Source of the DNA: Gnetum montanum
Lineage: Eukaryota > Streptophyta > Gnetopsida > Gnetales > Gnetaceae
Direction: 5' to 3'
DNA: 64,000 bases
NCBI GenBank assembly: GCA_015680685.1
Contig: MNCI01033419.1
Coordinates: forward strand, 63,343 to 127,342
Shown piece by piece: positions 1-12,592 of this stretch. The notes beneath the pieces are model-generated. The model searched no databases. It was not told the origin of the DNA and saw only the letters and a list, made by a program, of their open reading frames with translations. Both the position numbers and the translations under genes were made by a program. Within the stretch, counting starts at the first letter, position 1; each line of letters begins with the position of its first letter.

Positions 1-1240
1 GGCAATATTGATAAGTGAGTTACTCTCAAGCTTTGGAAAATCTTGAAAAAATGGTCTTCAAAATTTTAGGAATTCTTTTTCTTTTGATCCAAATCTTACT
101 ATTTTATAGAATTATGTGGTTAATAAAATTGAAAAGGAGCCTAATAAATGAAACAAAAAAAAGCTCATCCTTGATGGCAAAGTTTTAGTTATTAAGCAAA
201 TGCTTCAATTAATGCATGTTTATTACTCCAGTTGTTGGGATCCTTCTAAAACTTCTTATGAGAGAATTGATCATATTGTTTATTAGTTTCTTTAGTCTGC
301 TAAGCAACATAGAAAAGCTATTTCTAGAGTTAGTTAAGATATTTGCACAAGTAGCAAGAAAGATGGACGACTTGGTCTAATTAATTGTTATAATTAGGAT
401 ATTTCTCTTATAGCAAAATGAACTACAAAGTGCATTAATGGAGATGATGGTTTGATACTTTTTTAAGAAATAGAATTATGGAAGAAAAACCTAAGAATGA
501 TAATAGTTGATCTTTTAATAATTTTTTTCATTATCTTCTTCTTCCGCAAGCCATTTCTATTCCTATTTCTTCAATTCTCAAACAAATTTGAAAGACATAG
601 TGCAAGCTCAGTAAATATTAGAATTACATTCATATTACATTTTCAAAAGATATGATTAAGCAAATTATCCTATGGTGGCTTTCTTTTAATGAAAAAGCTT
701 GGGCCATGAATGCATTTAGATTATGTAGGACTTGGACCAGAGTTGTTATTAGTACAATTTCTTAGCTATTTATGCATGATAGATGTATTACCTGGAGTGA
801 AGCGTCTAGCCTTTATGGTTTAAATAGAAAGAGGAAAAGAAATCTTAAAATATTAATTTCTAACCTTGAGAATCTATTTACAGTTGACGACAATTTACAT
901 TAGGCTTTCCTAAATATTTGTTGGAAGGATGGAAAATATGTTTCTCCTTTTAATTCAAAAGTTGCTTATGAAATTATTACAAAGAATGACTTTATTCATA
1001 ACAAATTCAATAAGGCCTAGAAAGTACAATTATCATCACACTTTTGGATGAGAAAAATAAAAGGTATTTGAAGAGCTCCTACTTTTCTTAAAATATATAG
1101 TTTTTATAGTGTCTTATTCATCAAGGTCTTCCTATTAGCACTCATCTTTAACATATGGGAAATGTTTTTCCTCAATGTTCTCTTTGTAGAACTAAAGATT
1201 CATTTTGTCATATGTTCTAAACTTTCCATTGAGTTTTCTT
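1..1240 (+). pseudogene. LINE (non-LTR) polymerase C-terminal remnant
   Basis: Plus-strand translation, broken by stops and frameshifts, gives the signatures that follow the reverse transcriptase core in plant LINEs. The first is KKDGRLGLINC near 360-390, matching the 'GGLGL.N' block. A middle section around 690-1010 contains RLCRTWTRV and WKDGKYVSPF. A zinc-binding tail follows near 1125-1215, where HQGLPISTHL and CSLCRTKDSFCHMF fit the zf-RVT pattern C-x2-C...H. The RT catalytic core would lie to the left of the window. The element ends where a minus-strand Ty3/gypsy remnant begins near 1240; no poly-A tail or target duplication was found. Assignment to LINE is fairly sure, the clade is not. 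Confidence 0.6.
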
Positions 1241-2270
1241 AGTTAAAAACTAGGTCACACTTTTCTTTTTCATAACTATGCCAATAGTGCTCTACCGTAC
1301 TTGATGGCATTACGCTCAATGGTACTTGAGGAACCTATCCCATAAATTTGTATGGAAACTATGACCCCCAAAAGTAAATGAGCACAACTTTTCTCCTACA
1401 AATCTTGGAAAGAATTCTTTTTTGCATCATCCCAGACAAAAGTGGAATTCTTCCTCAAACAATACAACATAGGACATGCTATAAAACTTAAAATTCTAAT
1501 AAATCTCCTATAGAATTTGCCAAAACTAAGAAAAGTTATCACCTCTCTCACATATTTAGTTGAAGGTCACTCCTTGATTATCTTGATTTTTCTTGGCTCC
1601 ATTTTAACTTCATTCTTGAAGATACAAAATTTCTTTCTTTCTAAAATGACACCTCGTAGCATTGATTACCAATTGAGTTTCATGTAACTTTAAGGACATC
1701 CATCTCAAGTATTTCACATGTTCTTGTTCAATAGAAGTATAGATAAGAATATCATTAAAGAAAACAATGCAACATTTTCCAATAAGTTCTCTTGAAACAT
1801 CATGCATAAATCTTATAAATGTGGATGGATGATTGGTTAGTCAAGAAGGTATGACTATCTATTCATACAAATGACTAGGTGTTTTAAATATCATTTTCAT
1901 TCATCCCCTAATCTAATTCTAATTTGATAATAGAGGCTTTTTGAATCAATATTTTAAAATATTTCAACATTTACCAAAACATCAAGAATGTCATTCATTA
2001 TAGGAATAGAAAATTTATACTTAATAGTGATTTTATTAAAAATACTAGAATTAATGAACTATTAACATTCCTAGAATCAATGCATATTCTCATTTCATTG
2101 ATATTCTTTTTGAAAACAAGAACAACAAGAAAGGAACATGGAAAATTTAATTCATTAATAAAACCATTGCAAAGAATTTCAATTATTTGTTTATCTTATT
2201 TCTCTGATGTGGAGTCAACTAGTAAGATATCTCATTAGGAATAGTTGGTCTAGACATGAAATCAATTTAG
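1241..2270 (-). pseudogene. Ty3/gypsy reverse transcriptase remnant
   Basis: Read on the minus strand, this carries RT blocks in order: MRICIDSRNVN near 2060, FKTPSHLYE then LTNHPSTFIRFMHDV near 1800-1900, and CCIVFFNDILIYTS near 1740-1770. The last is the catalytic box, with N where the family has the first Asp of the F-x-D-D motif. It ends with KMEPRKIKIIKE, FLSFGKFYRRFI and FVWDDAKKNS (1400-1590), the usual connection towards RNase H. Several frameshifts and stops are present. The wording of the blocks is typical of Ty3/gypsy but differs from the Athila-like copies elsewhere in this window, so it is a separate lineage. RNase H and integrase are missing; the element is cut at the LINE. Confidence 0.7.
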
Positions 2271-2910
2271 TGCTAGATAGATCTTACTAGTGGAAGCCAT
2301 TCCAATTTATCTTTGAAGACATTAGCAAACTCTTGTGCTAATGATTGTACTATTACTAAAAGTTCAATTTGATGATCCTCTTTACATGTTGCAATAGTAG
2401 AAACAATAACAAAACCTTGTTCATTTTCCTCATAAGCTTTAAGATATTCCTTCTCACTAAGCAAAATCAAAGAAGCATTAATAGAATCCTTCCCTTTATA
2501 TTATTGAAATGCCATAGGAACTAACTAGTATATCCCATCTTTCCTAGGAATTGACCAAATATTTGTTACACCATAAATAGCCTTATTATCATAATCTCAA
2601 GGTCTTCCAAGTATGATATCACCAATATTTATGGGAAGAATATCACAATGCACTTGATCTTTAAAAGAACCAATCTTAAAAGATAAAATGTATCTTTTCT
2701 TTACTTGTTAAAAATTCTCTAGATAACTAATGCATTCTATAGGGTTTAGGATGAGAAAATTTCTTCAAGCCAAGTCTATTAATAGCCTTAGAAGAAATAA
2801 TATTATCTTATACATCATCATCTATTAAGATATGAATCCATTGATCATTAGAGTGAGTGACATCTAGCCCCAATTATAAAGAGCATTTTCCTTAAATGAT
2901 CCTTATTGAC
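2271..2910 (-). pseudogene. Ty3/gypsy aspartic protease and linker remnant
   Basis: The minus strand reads WIHILIDDDV followed by IISSKAINRLGLKKFSHP (about 2740-2850). This corresponds to the retropepsin LIDSGA...F.S..A..LGL block, with the DSG triad changed to DDD. Downstream come CDILPINIGDIILGRP and DYDNKAIYG (2560-2660), the conserved end of plant Ty3/gypsy proteases. An ORF at 2273-2470 then bridges to the RT N-terminus (FANVFKDKLEWLPLVRSI). Stops interrupt the frame. Position between the gag zinc knuckle and RT gives the standard gag-PR-RT order on the minus strand. Confidence 0.6.
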
Positions 2911-2989
2911 ATTGACATTTCTCATAAATGAATGAATTTTAGTAACATATTTAATTAAAGGAGTACCAGGATTACCTCCATTTGAAGAC

Positions 2990-3808
2990 TCTCCTTTCTT
3001 AAAAGCCTAATATTTTCTTATCCTTAGACTTTTTAGGTTTCTGATACTCCCATTTCTTATGTTCCCATTCTTCACAATTGAAGCATTAAACCATGAAAGT
3101 ATTGTCATTCCCTTAACCTTCTTCCTTCTTAGAATTATTATTCTCCTTTTCTTTTTTATCTTATTTAGAAGCTTCGAAGTCTTTGCATTTTGAATCTTTG
3201 AGACCTTTGTTGTAACTATGGAGTTTCTTTTTATCTTTGAAAGTTAAATCAAAAGCCTAATCCAAGGTTTGAGATTCATAGAAGGTAAGCTCTTGTTATA
3301 ATTTCTTCTTAATCCACCTTGGAAGTTTGAAGCTTGTTCATGCTTATTCTAATGGGTTTTAGATTGCTAGAAAGATTTATGAAAATATATTTATTTATTT
3401 ACACTTTTTTCATCTTGTCTTATATATTTTAACTTTTGAATTACTTCTTACCTATGATGAGACTTTTCAAATCTTTGTTAAAGTATAAATTACATAAGAT
3501 AATAATATTTAATAGGAGTACCATTATTTTCAACATAAGCATTACTTTTTTCTTTATCATACTTGTATAATTTCTTCAAGCTTAGTTTCATCACATGACA
3601 CCTTTTGATGATCTCTATTATATATTTAAGCTCAAAATATTTTTTTAACATCTTGAGCTAAGAAAGAATGGATTTAGAGTCTTCCATTCTATTGAAGATA
3701 TTTACTTTGACAAGAGGTAATTTAGAGATATTATTGACCACTCTAGCAAGAGTAAGCTCAATTCCTTCACTTGGATTTTCTTAAGGCTTTTACAAAAGTT
3801 CATTCTTT
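2990..3808 (-). pseudogene. Ty3/gypsy gag remnant with degenerate CCHC zinc knuckle
   Basis: At 3044-3085 the minus strand encodes CFNCEEWEHKKWEY, a C-x2-C-x4-H-x4-C knuckle in which the last Cys has become Tyr and the Gly before the His has become Trp. It is followed by a Lys-rich run. Upstream (3100-3800) lies a decayed gag with fragments such as QRFEKSHHR. The gag N-terminus is missing because an unrelated LTR starts at 3814. A single knuckle just before the protease is usual for chromovirus-like Ty3/gypsy elements; lineage assignment is tentative. Confidence 0.55.
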
Positions 3809-3813
3809 CCCTT

Positions 3814-4670
3814 TGATGAGCGATAAAGGATTCCAACATTTAACCATACAAGTTACAAGTATTCATGTGTGACTAGACTATAATTCATGGATGGACAATG
3901 TAATTATACTAGTGAGTTGATAAGCAATTTGCAATTATTATCTTCTTACTTAGAGTTAGTGAAGTGCAGAATGTATGGTTTAACTCTTAGTAAGGTATAT
4001 GATTAAATGATGTTGTTTGACTTCAAATTTGCTAAAGGTAAATATAATGGAAGGGATTATAAATTCTATCTCTCAGTACAATGGAAATATAAACCTCCGC
4101 AGGTCTATCAGTGATAAGTGTTTGTTCTTGGTTTTTTGTACATGTTCTAGGTTGATGTAATTTTCACTCAAATTACCAAGTAACTTTACCACTAAGTGAA
4201 TCAAGCAAAGTTACTATTGCATTACCAAAAAATTACACTTTATGCTCAAAAGTAATTATACTCATTCCACATTCACTAATAAGAATGGTAATGGTAAAAG
4301 ACTTAGGAAATGTAAATGACATAATAAAAATTAAATAGCATTAAAAAGTAAATATATTCTTTGTGAGCTGTTACACTGATGAAGAATAATCTTGATCATT
4401 ATTATCATTCATGAATTGTGTTCAAGAAGAATCCAATCAAATAAGGATGTCATACAAACATTAATTACCAAACTACAAGTAGTCACAACTAATTCTAACT
4501 TTAAGAAAACAAATTCCTAAGTGTTGGTAAAACTTCTATGATTTGACATAACAATGGGCTCATATCTATAGGCATGATTATTGCCCACTATATCATATCT
4601 ATGACATCATATACAGTACTAAGATATTACATCTATGATATCATAGTCTTTCATATAACATTTTTTATCA
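3814..4670 (-). mobile_element. Athila-like 3' LTR of element F
   Basis: The segment starts TGATGAGCG and soon reads TTAACCATACAAGTTACAAG, matching the start of the LTRs at 41802 and 59338 (TGATGAGCGG...CAACCATACGAA). It ends ...TTTTTTATCA at 4670. The next bases (TACCCAAATGACTAACT then AACTCATCCTTGAG) match the sequence just outside the 3' LTR of element B at 44419-44460. Orientation is therefore minus, as a 3' LTR. Repeated ATATC-type words lie near 4590-4650, as in the U3 of sister LTRs. It is more diverged than the other LTRs, so it is an older copy. Confidence 0.55.
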
Positions 4671-4889
4671 TACCCAAATGACTAACTAAAAACTCATCCT
4701 TGAGTTTAAATAAAAGGAAGATAGAGTTCATTACAAACTTTTGGGATTACATTGACTCAACATCATGACATATATACATGACTAACTCTAACTATGAATG
4801 TCATGTCTTTGTTTGAGTGGTATTACAAAATTATCATGTAATGTATGATTGATACATGAAAAACACAAACAAATAAATAAATAAAATGG

Positions 4890-7330
4890 AACAAAATAGA
4901 GCTTGATGTAGTCTTTCAGGTTCCTAGTGTAAGTGGCTTTTCCATTGGATTTTTTGCTTTATCATTCAGCTTCTTGTATTAGTACCTATTCAGTAATGCT
5001 CTTAGCTCTTCTTCGTTAGTCCTAGGATCATGTACTATCTACACTAAATTAGTGATATTCTCAAGTGTTGCTATTTCAAATAATATGATTGTTGTGAAAA
5101 CATCTTATTGGATTTATCATATCATGTTGCAAACTATGTTCTCTTTATCTCAAAAGCTGTGGCCATTTTTTGTAATTCCTGATAATCTGTCATCTTTGGC
5201 CAAATTTGCTGCTACATTATTCTAGACTTGATAACTTGATTTGACTACCTAGAGTTTAAAGATTGTGATATGAAGTTTTTATTATGTGTCTTTCCTATTG
5301 GCAAACTCTCTTTTATACATAGAATACATTGTAACCAATTACATCTCTAAATCTATTATGGACCTTCCTACCATTAACATGGTTAAGTTAGCATGGCATA
5401 GAATTGCTAACCCCATGTACTTTATCAAATCTTCTATTTGTAGATCTTTATTCTTAAGCTTAGCTTGGTGGACAAGGGCAAGAGTATCCAAGGTGGGTTG
5501 TCAATCATGTATTTTTTATGTAATAGTACTAATCTTGGCATTGGTGATGTGTATTTCTTTTTCATTGATTTACTTGTACATGCCCAACTAATCTCTAAAA
5601 TGTTCTTTAAGTCTTTCATGTTTCTTGGCCTCATTTTACTATGTGACAATTTTAATAGCTAACTTCTATCCAACTGCATAGACTTCCTTCATTGATAAAG
5701 TTCTTTTTTCATAGGCCAATTATCTCATATCTATATTGACTCTAGGAAACTACTCTCTTAATCATGTATGCTTTTCTGGAGCATGTTCTTCTATTTTTCT
5801 ATATTCATCAACCTAATATTTTCTGCATCAATCTCTTTATTCTCTTCTTTTCTTGTAGCAATAGCTTTAGCATGGATACATGCCTAAGCCTATGCAATTG
5901 AAGCATTCTAAACTAGCTTTTTCTTTTCCATCTTCATCTGTTTCTACATAGACATTAATTGATCTACTTACTTACTTCTAAATTGTAATAATTATTCTAG
6001 TGCAATGTATTGTATAGGATCCTATCTTTTAACTCTTAATGTAGCTAATTCTTCTTGCAACCTTTTCACTTTATTCTTTGCATATTGTATCCTTGTTTCA
6101 GCCATGATCAATTTTCCTTTAGTAGATATTAATTTTGATTGCATTACATTGATATCATTGGGGAGGTCAAAAAGATTCTACATGACTTGCCCTATTTTCA
6201 GTAGTCTCTTTAATGCATCTTCATGTTTAGTAGGGGACATATATTCCTTGATGTTTTAGCTAATGTTTAGATATCATTAGCTCTAGAAATATCTACCAAT
6301 GAGATAATGGAAATATTAAATGAATTTTTTTGTGGTCAATGATTAGTACTATTACTCCTACTGCATCTTGATGTTCCATTAGCACCACTGTTGCTCCTTC
6401 TTTGATTTTTAACATTACTTGAATTGATGTAGTATTCCTAGAGATTTATTATGTCCCACCATTATTTTCTTTTGATTGCAAGGCTGCTTGACCATTGGTG
6501 GATCCTGTTAATATTGAAAGTCTACTTAGATTATCTCTAACTCTATACATTCTTGAGACTTCTTTGTTTTCCCAACTAATTATTTCTAAAATTTGTTGCA
6601 AATCACTCATGGAAGTCCTACAGTTGGATTATTTTGTTGGTGATGCATTTGGTCCTACTTGTTTTGTAGCTAGGGTTGAACTACTATGTCCTATGTATTT
6701 TGTTCTTGTAACTAGAATATTTTTTTGCTAGTGCTGATCCCACTATAGCCTTAGTGCTTGCTAGTTTTTCTACTTGATCCTTTTTGGATGACACTAGCTT
6801 TGCAATTTCTACACAAGAGGCATTTTGGACTTTTTAAAGAACATCATTTGTGTATTGCATAATTCTTTGATAAGACAAGGAAATGGAAGTATGCATTTTT
6901 TTTATATTTTTTTTTCTCAAACCTTCTTTGAATTGCTAGAATAATAAATAAGCTATGTTTACTTGAAATCTCCCCATTAAAATGGAACTTCCTCTAGCAA
7001 CATAGGTTAAAATTCTATTCAGCCTCTTAGTTGGGAAAATATGGTACATCTCAACCTTGAAATAAATCTTTTTGATAGTAGATAATCTATTGTGTTCTTT
7101 TTTTGTAGTCTCATATGTCCTCTGCAACCACAAATTCCTTGCATCTGTGTTGCATCACGTAGAGATCTAGGTGATATTGGCTAATATGCTTGGCTAATTT
7201 AGTGCCCTGGCAATAGTTTTGATTGAATATGACAATATTACTTCCTTAATGGTTGCATCATCCTATTTATTATGCTAGAATTGATGAACGTCTCCCAAAT
7301 GCCATTTGCCATTACTTGAAATGGTAGGCC
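4890..7330 (-). pseudogene. Env-position ORF of element F (plant-transposon-protein-like domain plus coiled coil)
   Basis: One minus-strand frame can be followed for over 2 kb. Near 6930-7110 it reads KKIYFKVEMYHIFPTKRLNR, then LTYVARGSSILMGRFQVNIA. This resembles the domain annotated in plant retroelement proteins as 'putative plant transposon protein', with its Pro-T/S...Y...G..i.v..lI core. After it come 6000-6120 (MAETRIQYAKNKVKRLQEE), a Gln/Lys/Glu-rich, probably coiled-coil stretch, and 5560-5640 (NEAKKHERLKEHFRD, then LGMYK). The end reads IVHDPRTNEEELRALLNRY near 5000-5050. Nearly all stops are TAG. The same layout occurs in element A at 36021-38225, including an ending VNDPQSKEKKMKTLLDAFH. 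It sits between the 3' UTR (8601-9470) and the LTR (3814-4670), the position of env-like ORFs in Athila elements. Function is unknown; no signal peptide or membrane anchor is visible. Confidence 0.5.
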
Positions 7331-8600
7331 AAAGAGGTGAAACTTAAAGCTGTTTGCAAACCTCTATAGGTACAAACTTTATGAATGGGCAAAAATTCAA
7401 TTTGACTATCATATTGGACATGATATAATTCTCCTAAATTTCTTGTAAGTAGTCAGTGGAGAGAGTGAGGTGTTTTCCTTGCTTTTGAGTAGGTGGCACA
7501 TCAACTTCTACTTACACAAATTTCCCTATTGCAAATGTCAGCTCTCAAATTAAATATGATTACATTTCTTTCTTTGCAAGAGAAGTTTAATCTATGTCTC
7601 ATCTTCTTATTCTTCCTTTATGCCTCTTTTTTCTTGGCTATAATGCTCCTCCAACTTTATGTATCCTTTTCGGCAACATCTACAATCATAAGAAATTTTA
7701 AGATTATCCAAAAATTTTGGAAAAATTATTAACAATTCATATCCTTTCATAATATTTTGGGTATTGATCAAAAACATTATATTTAATTGATCCTATTTTA
7801 ATTGAGATTACAAAGTTTAGAAAAATTTTTAAATTTAGAAAAATCCCTAATTCAAAAAAAAATCCTTTAATTAAATAATTTTTAAATAGATAAAAAATAA
7901 TTTTAGCTTGAACGACTAATGACTATTTTTGAATTATCGTTAAAAGATGTTAAAATCATCAATTGGAGAAAAATGTTAAGTTTATTGGCTTAGATCTATT
8001 TAAAATCTCATTAATGTTGACCATACTTCCTCTTAGTTAGTATTCTAGGTGTTAGGGAGAAATTTGCTCAATTCACAAAATTACATGCAATGCTCTTCCC
8101 CATGATTGAGATGCTCATTGTAGGACCAAAAGGATTTGATAATGAGTCAAATCAGATGTGCGATGAGGAAGATATAGGGCTCAAAGGATTCTCTAATAGA
8201 AAAATAGCATGAGCTCCCCTTATGTGAAATTACAAAGATGAAAATTTTTCTAATGGTTAATGTGTATATATAAATTTTTATATGGAAAATATAGTAGATG
8301 TAAGACCATTGATGTGATATCACAAGTTATGCCATATCATATCTATGATATTACCTTTGAAATTTTCAAAAATTTTGCAAAATTTGATTAGAAAAATGGA
8401 TGAAGTGAGTAGCCTAGAAGGTGTTAAGATAATTTAAAGGGTTCTTGATCATAGATGATGCTTATAATATGGGATTTTGATGTAAAAATATTATTGAAGA
8501 AGGAGTTTGGGCTAGGTAAATCAATGAGAGTTTAGGAGATGATTTGATCAAAAATTAATAATTGTATGAATGAGTATGAGTATGTAGGAAAATAATGATG
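7331..8600. other. Unassigned AT-rich stretch
   Basis: No coherent coding frame was found. Short words such as CATATCATATCTATGATATT near 8325 resemble the U3 repeats of the LTR at 3814-4670, so part of this may be element F non-coding DNA between its 3' UTR and the env-position ORF. Nothing else can be supported. Confidence 0.3.
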
Positions 8601-9470
8601 ATTGCTATAGTATTTAGGAGGTACAAGATGATGTGGTGTTGATTGTTAAGTAAAGAATACAAGAGTTATAGAAGTGGGTCCTTCCCAAAGTAGGCTCCTA
8701 TCCTTAATGCCCTTGTATAACCATACCTACAAGTATTTATGGGTACTTAAGGAGTTGAATGTAAATCATACCTATATTCTAAAATACACATATTAGTGTT
8801 TTCCCAATAAAAAAATAATACTATGCTACACAAGACCATCGAAATTATAATTATATATAATAGTAAGTTAAAATGGTAGTAGTAAGGATTACAAAAAATG
8901 AGATATGATGTGTCTTATAATAAGTATAATAAATTGTGTGTAATGAATTATTAAAGTGATCATTAGCCTATTCATTCAAGATTAAAACCAAGTGCACCTA
9001 CTAGTGACATTGCATTATATCATCCCAAAACTTACAACCTAAAGATAATCATGATTGCAATAAATATCATCAATTAACTATAAAGAACAAGAAAGAAATT
9101 TATTAATTAAGTAGTTCATTTTAAAGGAGACTTGTTCATTCCATATAAGAGTAACTCTAGGAATGGGTAACATGTCTTTCAAGTGAAACCCCTAGAAATG
9201 TTTATTGTATGTATTTATTATGTGATTACTACATCAAACTTACTAGAGGACTATCTTTAGGCATCGGTAACATGTCTTCCCAATGACATGGTAAGGCAAC
9301 ACTAATTTTCAAATACACTTTCATTTTTTGTTAGAATTTAAGTAAATAATATAACTGAATAATGTAATGATACTCATCGTAGTAGCTTTAGAGAATTCAC
9401 AAATCCCCTTCATGTCATACCCTTTTCTTTCCCACTTGGTTCTTCACCTTTCTATATAGGCATAATGATT
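8601..9470 (-). mobile_element. Athila-like 3' UTR remnant of element F
   Basis: Three blocks match the 3' UTRs of B and C in the same orientation and order. GTCCTTCCCAAAGTAGGCTC near 8670 matches GTCCTCCCCAAAGTAGGCTC near 45170. Two copies of a GGTAACATGTCTT block (9160 and 9265) match 42428. AATCCCCTTCATGTCATACC near 9402 matches 42657. With the LTR at 3814 and the env-position ORF this gives the same order as in element A, read on the minus strand: 3' UTR, extra ORF, LTR. The polymerase that should lie beyond 9470 is not present. Confidence 0.5.
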
Positions 9471-10250
9471 TTAACTTTATTAAAGTTAGAATATCATTAT
9501 GTCCATGGTAAGAACATCTTATTATTGGAAATGAGTGGATGAATGATGTGGTCTCACTATATATTCAATTAGTCCTTCAATGTGTTGATGCTGATGCTAG
9601 CATTGGAAATTTTTTTAAACAATTTTTTAGTTACAATTTCAAGCTTTTAGAACCCCTTTTGACCTCATAACCAATGTCAAATATTGATGGGATGGTGTTG
9701 AGAAGCCCAAAAAGCCTAGAGGTAAGGTTGCAAATTGATTATGCATGTCAATGATGGAGTTCTATACAATCCAAGGATGTTGACCTTAACACTTCACCCA
9801 TACTTGGTCAACTTTTTGATCTTTTGTCCAAGTTGGAATCTCGAGTTTTTAGGATTTCAATTCACCTTTGAATTGAGGTTGAATGCTACAAGGACAATGT
9901 TGAGGAGCCAAAAAAGGTTGGAGAAGGTATTGAATGGTGAACTTAATGGTCAAAAACCACAAAATATAGCTTTTCTAGGTGTTGATGTTGATGCTAAAGT
10001 TGATAAAAATATTCAGCAAATTTTTAGGTTGAAAATTTTAGCTATTAAGGCGCCCAAAATAACCTTAAACTAAGTTATTATTGATGTTTTTTTGGGCATT
10101 GAGAACCCTATATACTTAGGGAATACTACAAGGTGAAGAAATGAAATTCCATGGAGGCATTGGAGATGCTCTTGGGAGGTGTTGGTACTAATGCTGATGC
10201 AACTTTAGCATTAGCATTATCTCTAGAGTTATAAAAATTTTGACCTTGGG
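9471..10250. repeat. Irregular GTGTTGATGCTGATGC repeats in non-coding DNA
   Basis: A block related to GTGTTGATGCTGATGCTAGC occurs three times (about 9576, 9979 and 10180), each followed by an AT-rich run containing AATTTT. Spacing is uneven, roughly 400 and 200 bases. A plus-strand ORF of 112 codons (9735-10073) spans two copies but shows no recognised motif and is probably chance. The origin of the repeat is unknown. Confidence 0.35.
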
Positions 10251-11194
10251 GATCTAGGGGTCAAACTATCAAAATTGCCAAATTTAAACCTTGTGATATT
10301 GTGGAAGTTTAGAATGCATTGTTTAAAATTTTGCATGATTCAAGTTGTTGTCACGATGATGTTTTGTGTAGGTGATGTGGGTAGGGTTATCTAGGGATAC
10401 AGTTGACATGCAATTTGCATTAGCTCCAACACTTAGAAAAAATTTTGATTTTCAAAATTTTCTAGGATCATCATGATTGAAATTTATAACTTGGATTATG
10501 AATTAGAATGGTGTCTAGTAACCTTTGAGAGCTAAGAATGTACTTGGTGATGTTGAATTAACAAGGTTTGATGCTTGAACTTGGTGTGACATTATTAAAA
10601 TCACACTTAGTTTGAATTCATGGTTAACCAAAAAAGTTGGTGTAACATTGCCCTCTAAATGGATGCTACTAAGATTTCGAATGAGGATCCATTGAGAAGA
10701 GAAACGATGGAAAAATTGACATACCTACAAATACAGAGTAGGAAAACAAAGTAGAATAAGGGGAGAATGCTAGGATATTTCCAATATACAAGTCATGAGG
10801 ATGGTGCTATGCAACAAAAAAGAGACATGACAAGATCCTACACACAAGATGGTCAAAAGGATGCTATTGATGTTCATACCTTATTCCACTAATGCTTCTA
10901 ATACATCCTCACTAGAATAGAACAAGATTACTCAATCTTTATTAATGTGTAAATAAGATAAGGAAATGAGATAGGAGAGAGGAGTTAGATTTAGAATAGA
11001 GAAAAATGAGAGATGGAAGATGAATTAGAAAGCTATGAAAATGAGAAAATAATAAAATGAAGAATAAGTGAGGGATATCACCTATACACCAAGATAAGAT
11101 GTTATGTCGTAGAAGTGGAGCATGGCTAAATCTAATACTCTAATGATCATTGATGCTGATAGTTTAATAAACTCCCTTCCTATCCCACTTAAAC
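10251..11194. other. No identifiable feature
   Basis: AT-rich sequence without a long frame, repeat or recognised motif. It may be the 3' non-coding part of the Tat-like element whose integrase begins at 12590 and reads leftwards. Confidence 0.3.
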
Positions 11195-11500
11195 TCAACA
11201 CAACCTCACATGAATTAAAAATGATAGAATACTTATTGCTTTTGCATGAGGCAAATTGCTAATAACATTTTCACCATAATGTGCTATGGAAGAAATATTA
11301 GTAGAATGCGATAAGTAGAGAGTAGGTGAACTAAATGAGATTGCATGGGGAAGATAGAAGAAAAATAACAAAGAATAGAGAAAGTGAGAGAGAGAAAGAG
11401 CAAAAGCAAGATAGGGGAGAGGGATTAAAAATATATAATAAAACATAAGGAAAGGGGTAGAACAAACTTGAGACATATTTGTCTTTTCTTTAAGCCTTAA
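11195..11500. repeat. Purine-rich low-complexity tract
   Basis: The plus strand is dominated by A and G, for example AAAGTGAGAGAGAGAAAGAG near 11380-11400. The minus-strand ORF here is a run of Leu, Ser, Phe and Tyr produced by pyrimidine-rich codons and is not considered a gene. It directly follows the integrase end, in the place of a 3' UTR. Confidence 0.45.
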
Positions 11501-12590
11501 ATATAGTATCACTTGAGGTTAGCTCTATTCACAAGATTTGGATATTGATTCCCATTTGAGTCTAGTAAGTAGTATGCTCCATTACTAAGACTCTTGAGAA
11601 TAACAAAGGGACCTTGCGAATTTAAGAACTTGAAAGTCTTGGCATTAGAAAAATGCCTTAGAGAAAGATCACCTTCCTTGATTTCTCTCAATTTGTTATG
11701 CTTGGCATGGCAATGACACATGGCCTTTTGATGGTTTTGAATGTTAATTATTGTTTGCTTGCAAGTTTCTTTTAGGATATCTAGCCTAACAAACTGCATG
11801 TTATCATTCTTCTCATTCATCATCCAATTGTTCAAGGATGATCAAGGTGAAGTCATGTCCAGCTCCATCGACAATATAGCTTCTAACTCATACGTGAGCA
11901 TGAACAGGATTTGGTAATTTATAGTCTTAAAGGTGTTTTGATAGATCTAATGAGCATGGGATACCTAGGTATGCCAATTATGTTAATATTTATCAACCAT
12001 GGTTTTCAGCAAATAGATAAGGGATTGATTGGTTGACTTAGCTTGACCATTGGATTGGGGATAGTATGGAGGTGATAATGGCTGTGTAATTTGATATTGT
12101 TCACAGCTCTTTGCTCTTGAATTGGGATCCATTATTAGTAAAAATGTAGAGGAAAATAATGATGTGAATGATTACATGATCAAAGATGAAGTAACACTTG
12201 TACTTGGAAGTTATAGATTTCAAGGGAATAACTTTGATCCACTTGGTAAAGTACTCTATAGCTATTAGAATGAATTGATGATTAATGAAAGAGGGAGGAT
12301 TAATAGAGCCTATGATATCTAGCCTCCATTTTTGAAAAGGGTACATGATTTTGAAAGTCCTAAGCTCTTGTGATAGAACATAAATAAGTGGAGCATGACA
12401 TTGACATGTATCATAAATCTTGACTATTATATATGCATCCTTAGATATCGTAGGCCATCAATAAATAAGAGAAATAATAGAAGCTACCAAAAATTGTGAT
12501 TCTAAGTGACATCACATATATCTAAATTATAAGAATTCTCATCTTTTGGTATCCTTGGTATGTGTGATCCTTATTGAAATTGTGTTGCTT
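11501..12590 (-). pseudogene. Tat-like Ty3/gypsy integrase remnant
   Basis: The minus strand carries integrase parts in order. The end of the zinc-binding H2C2 domain lies at about 12400-12460 (WPTISKDAYI, CQCHAPL). The catalytic core lies at 12101-12346: KWRLDIIGSINPPS holds the first Asp, IEYFTKWIKVIPLKS follows, and FTNNGSQF shows the second Asp changed to Asn. After a break comes the C-terminal domain at 11509-11835, with REIKEGDLSLRHFS and SQGPFVILKSLSNGAYYLLD, the usual GDLVLR and GPF boxes. The wording (DIIG.INPPS, YFTKW) is that of Tat/Ogre integrases and unlike the Athila-type integrases later in the window. RT and RNase H are absent: an LTR of another family begins at 12593. Confidence 0.65.
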
Positions 12591-12592
12591 GC

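Noticed and set aside
5286-6731. Plus-strand hydrophobic ORFs between 5286 and 6731, looking like small membrane proteins
   Set aside because: They are complements of the Lys/Gln/Glu-rich minus-strand env-position ORF; T-rich codons give false membrane segments.
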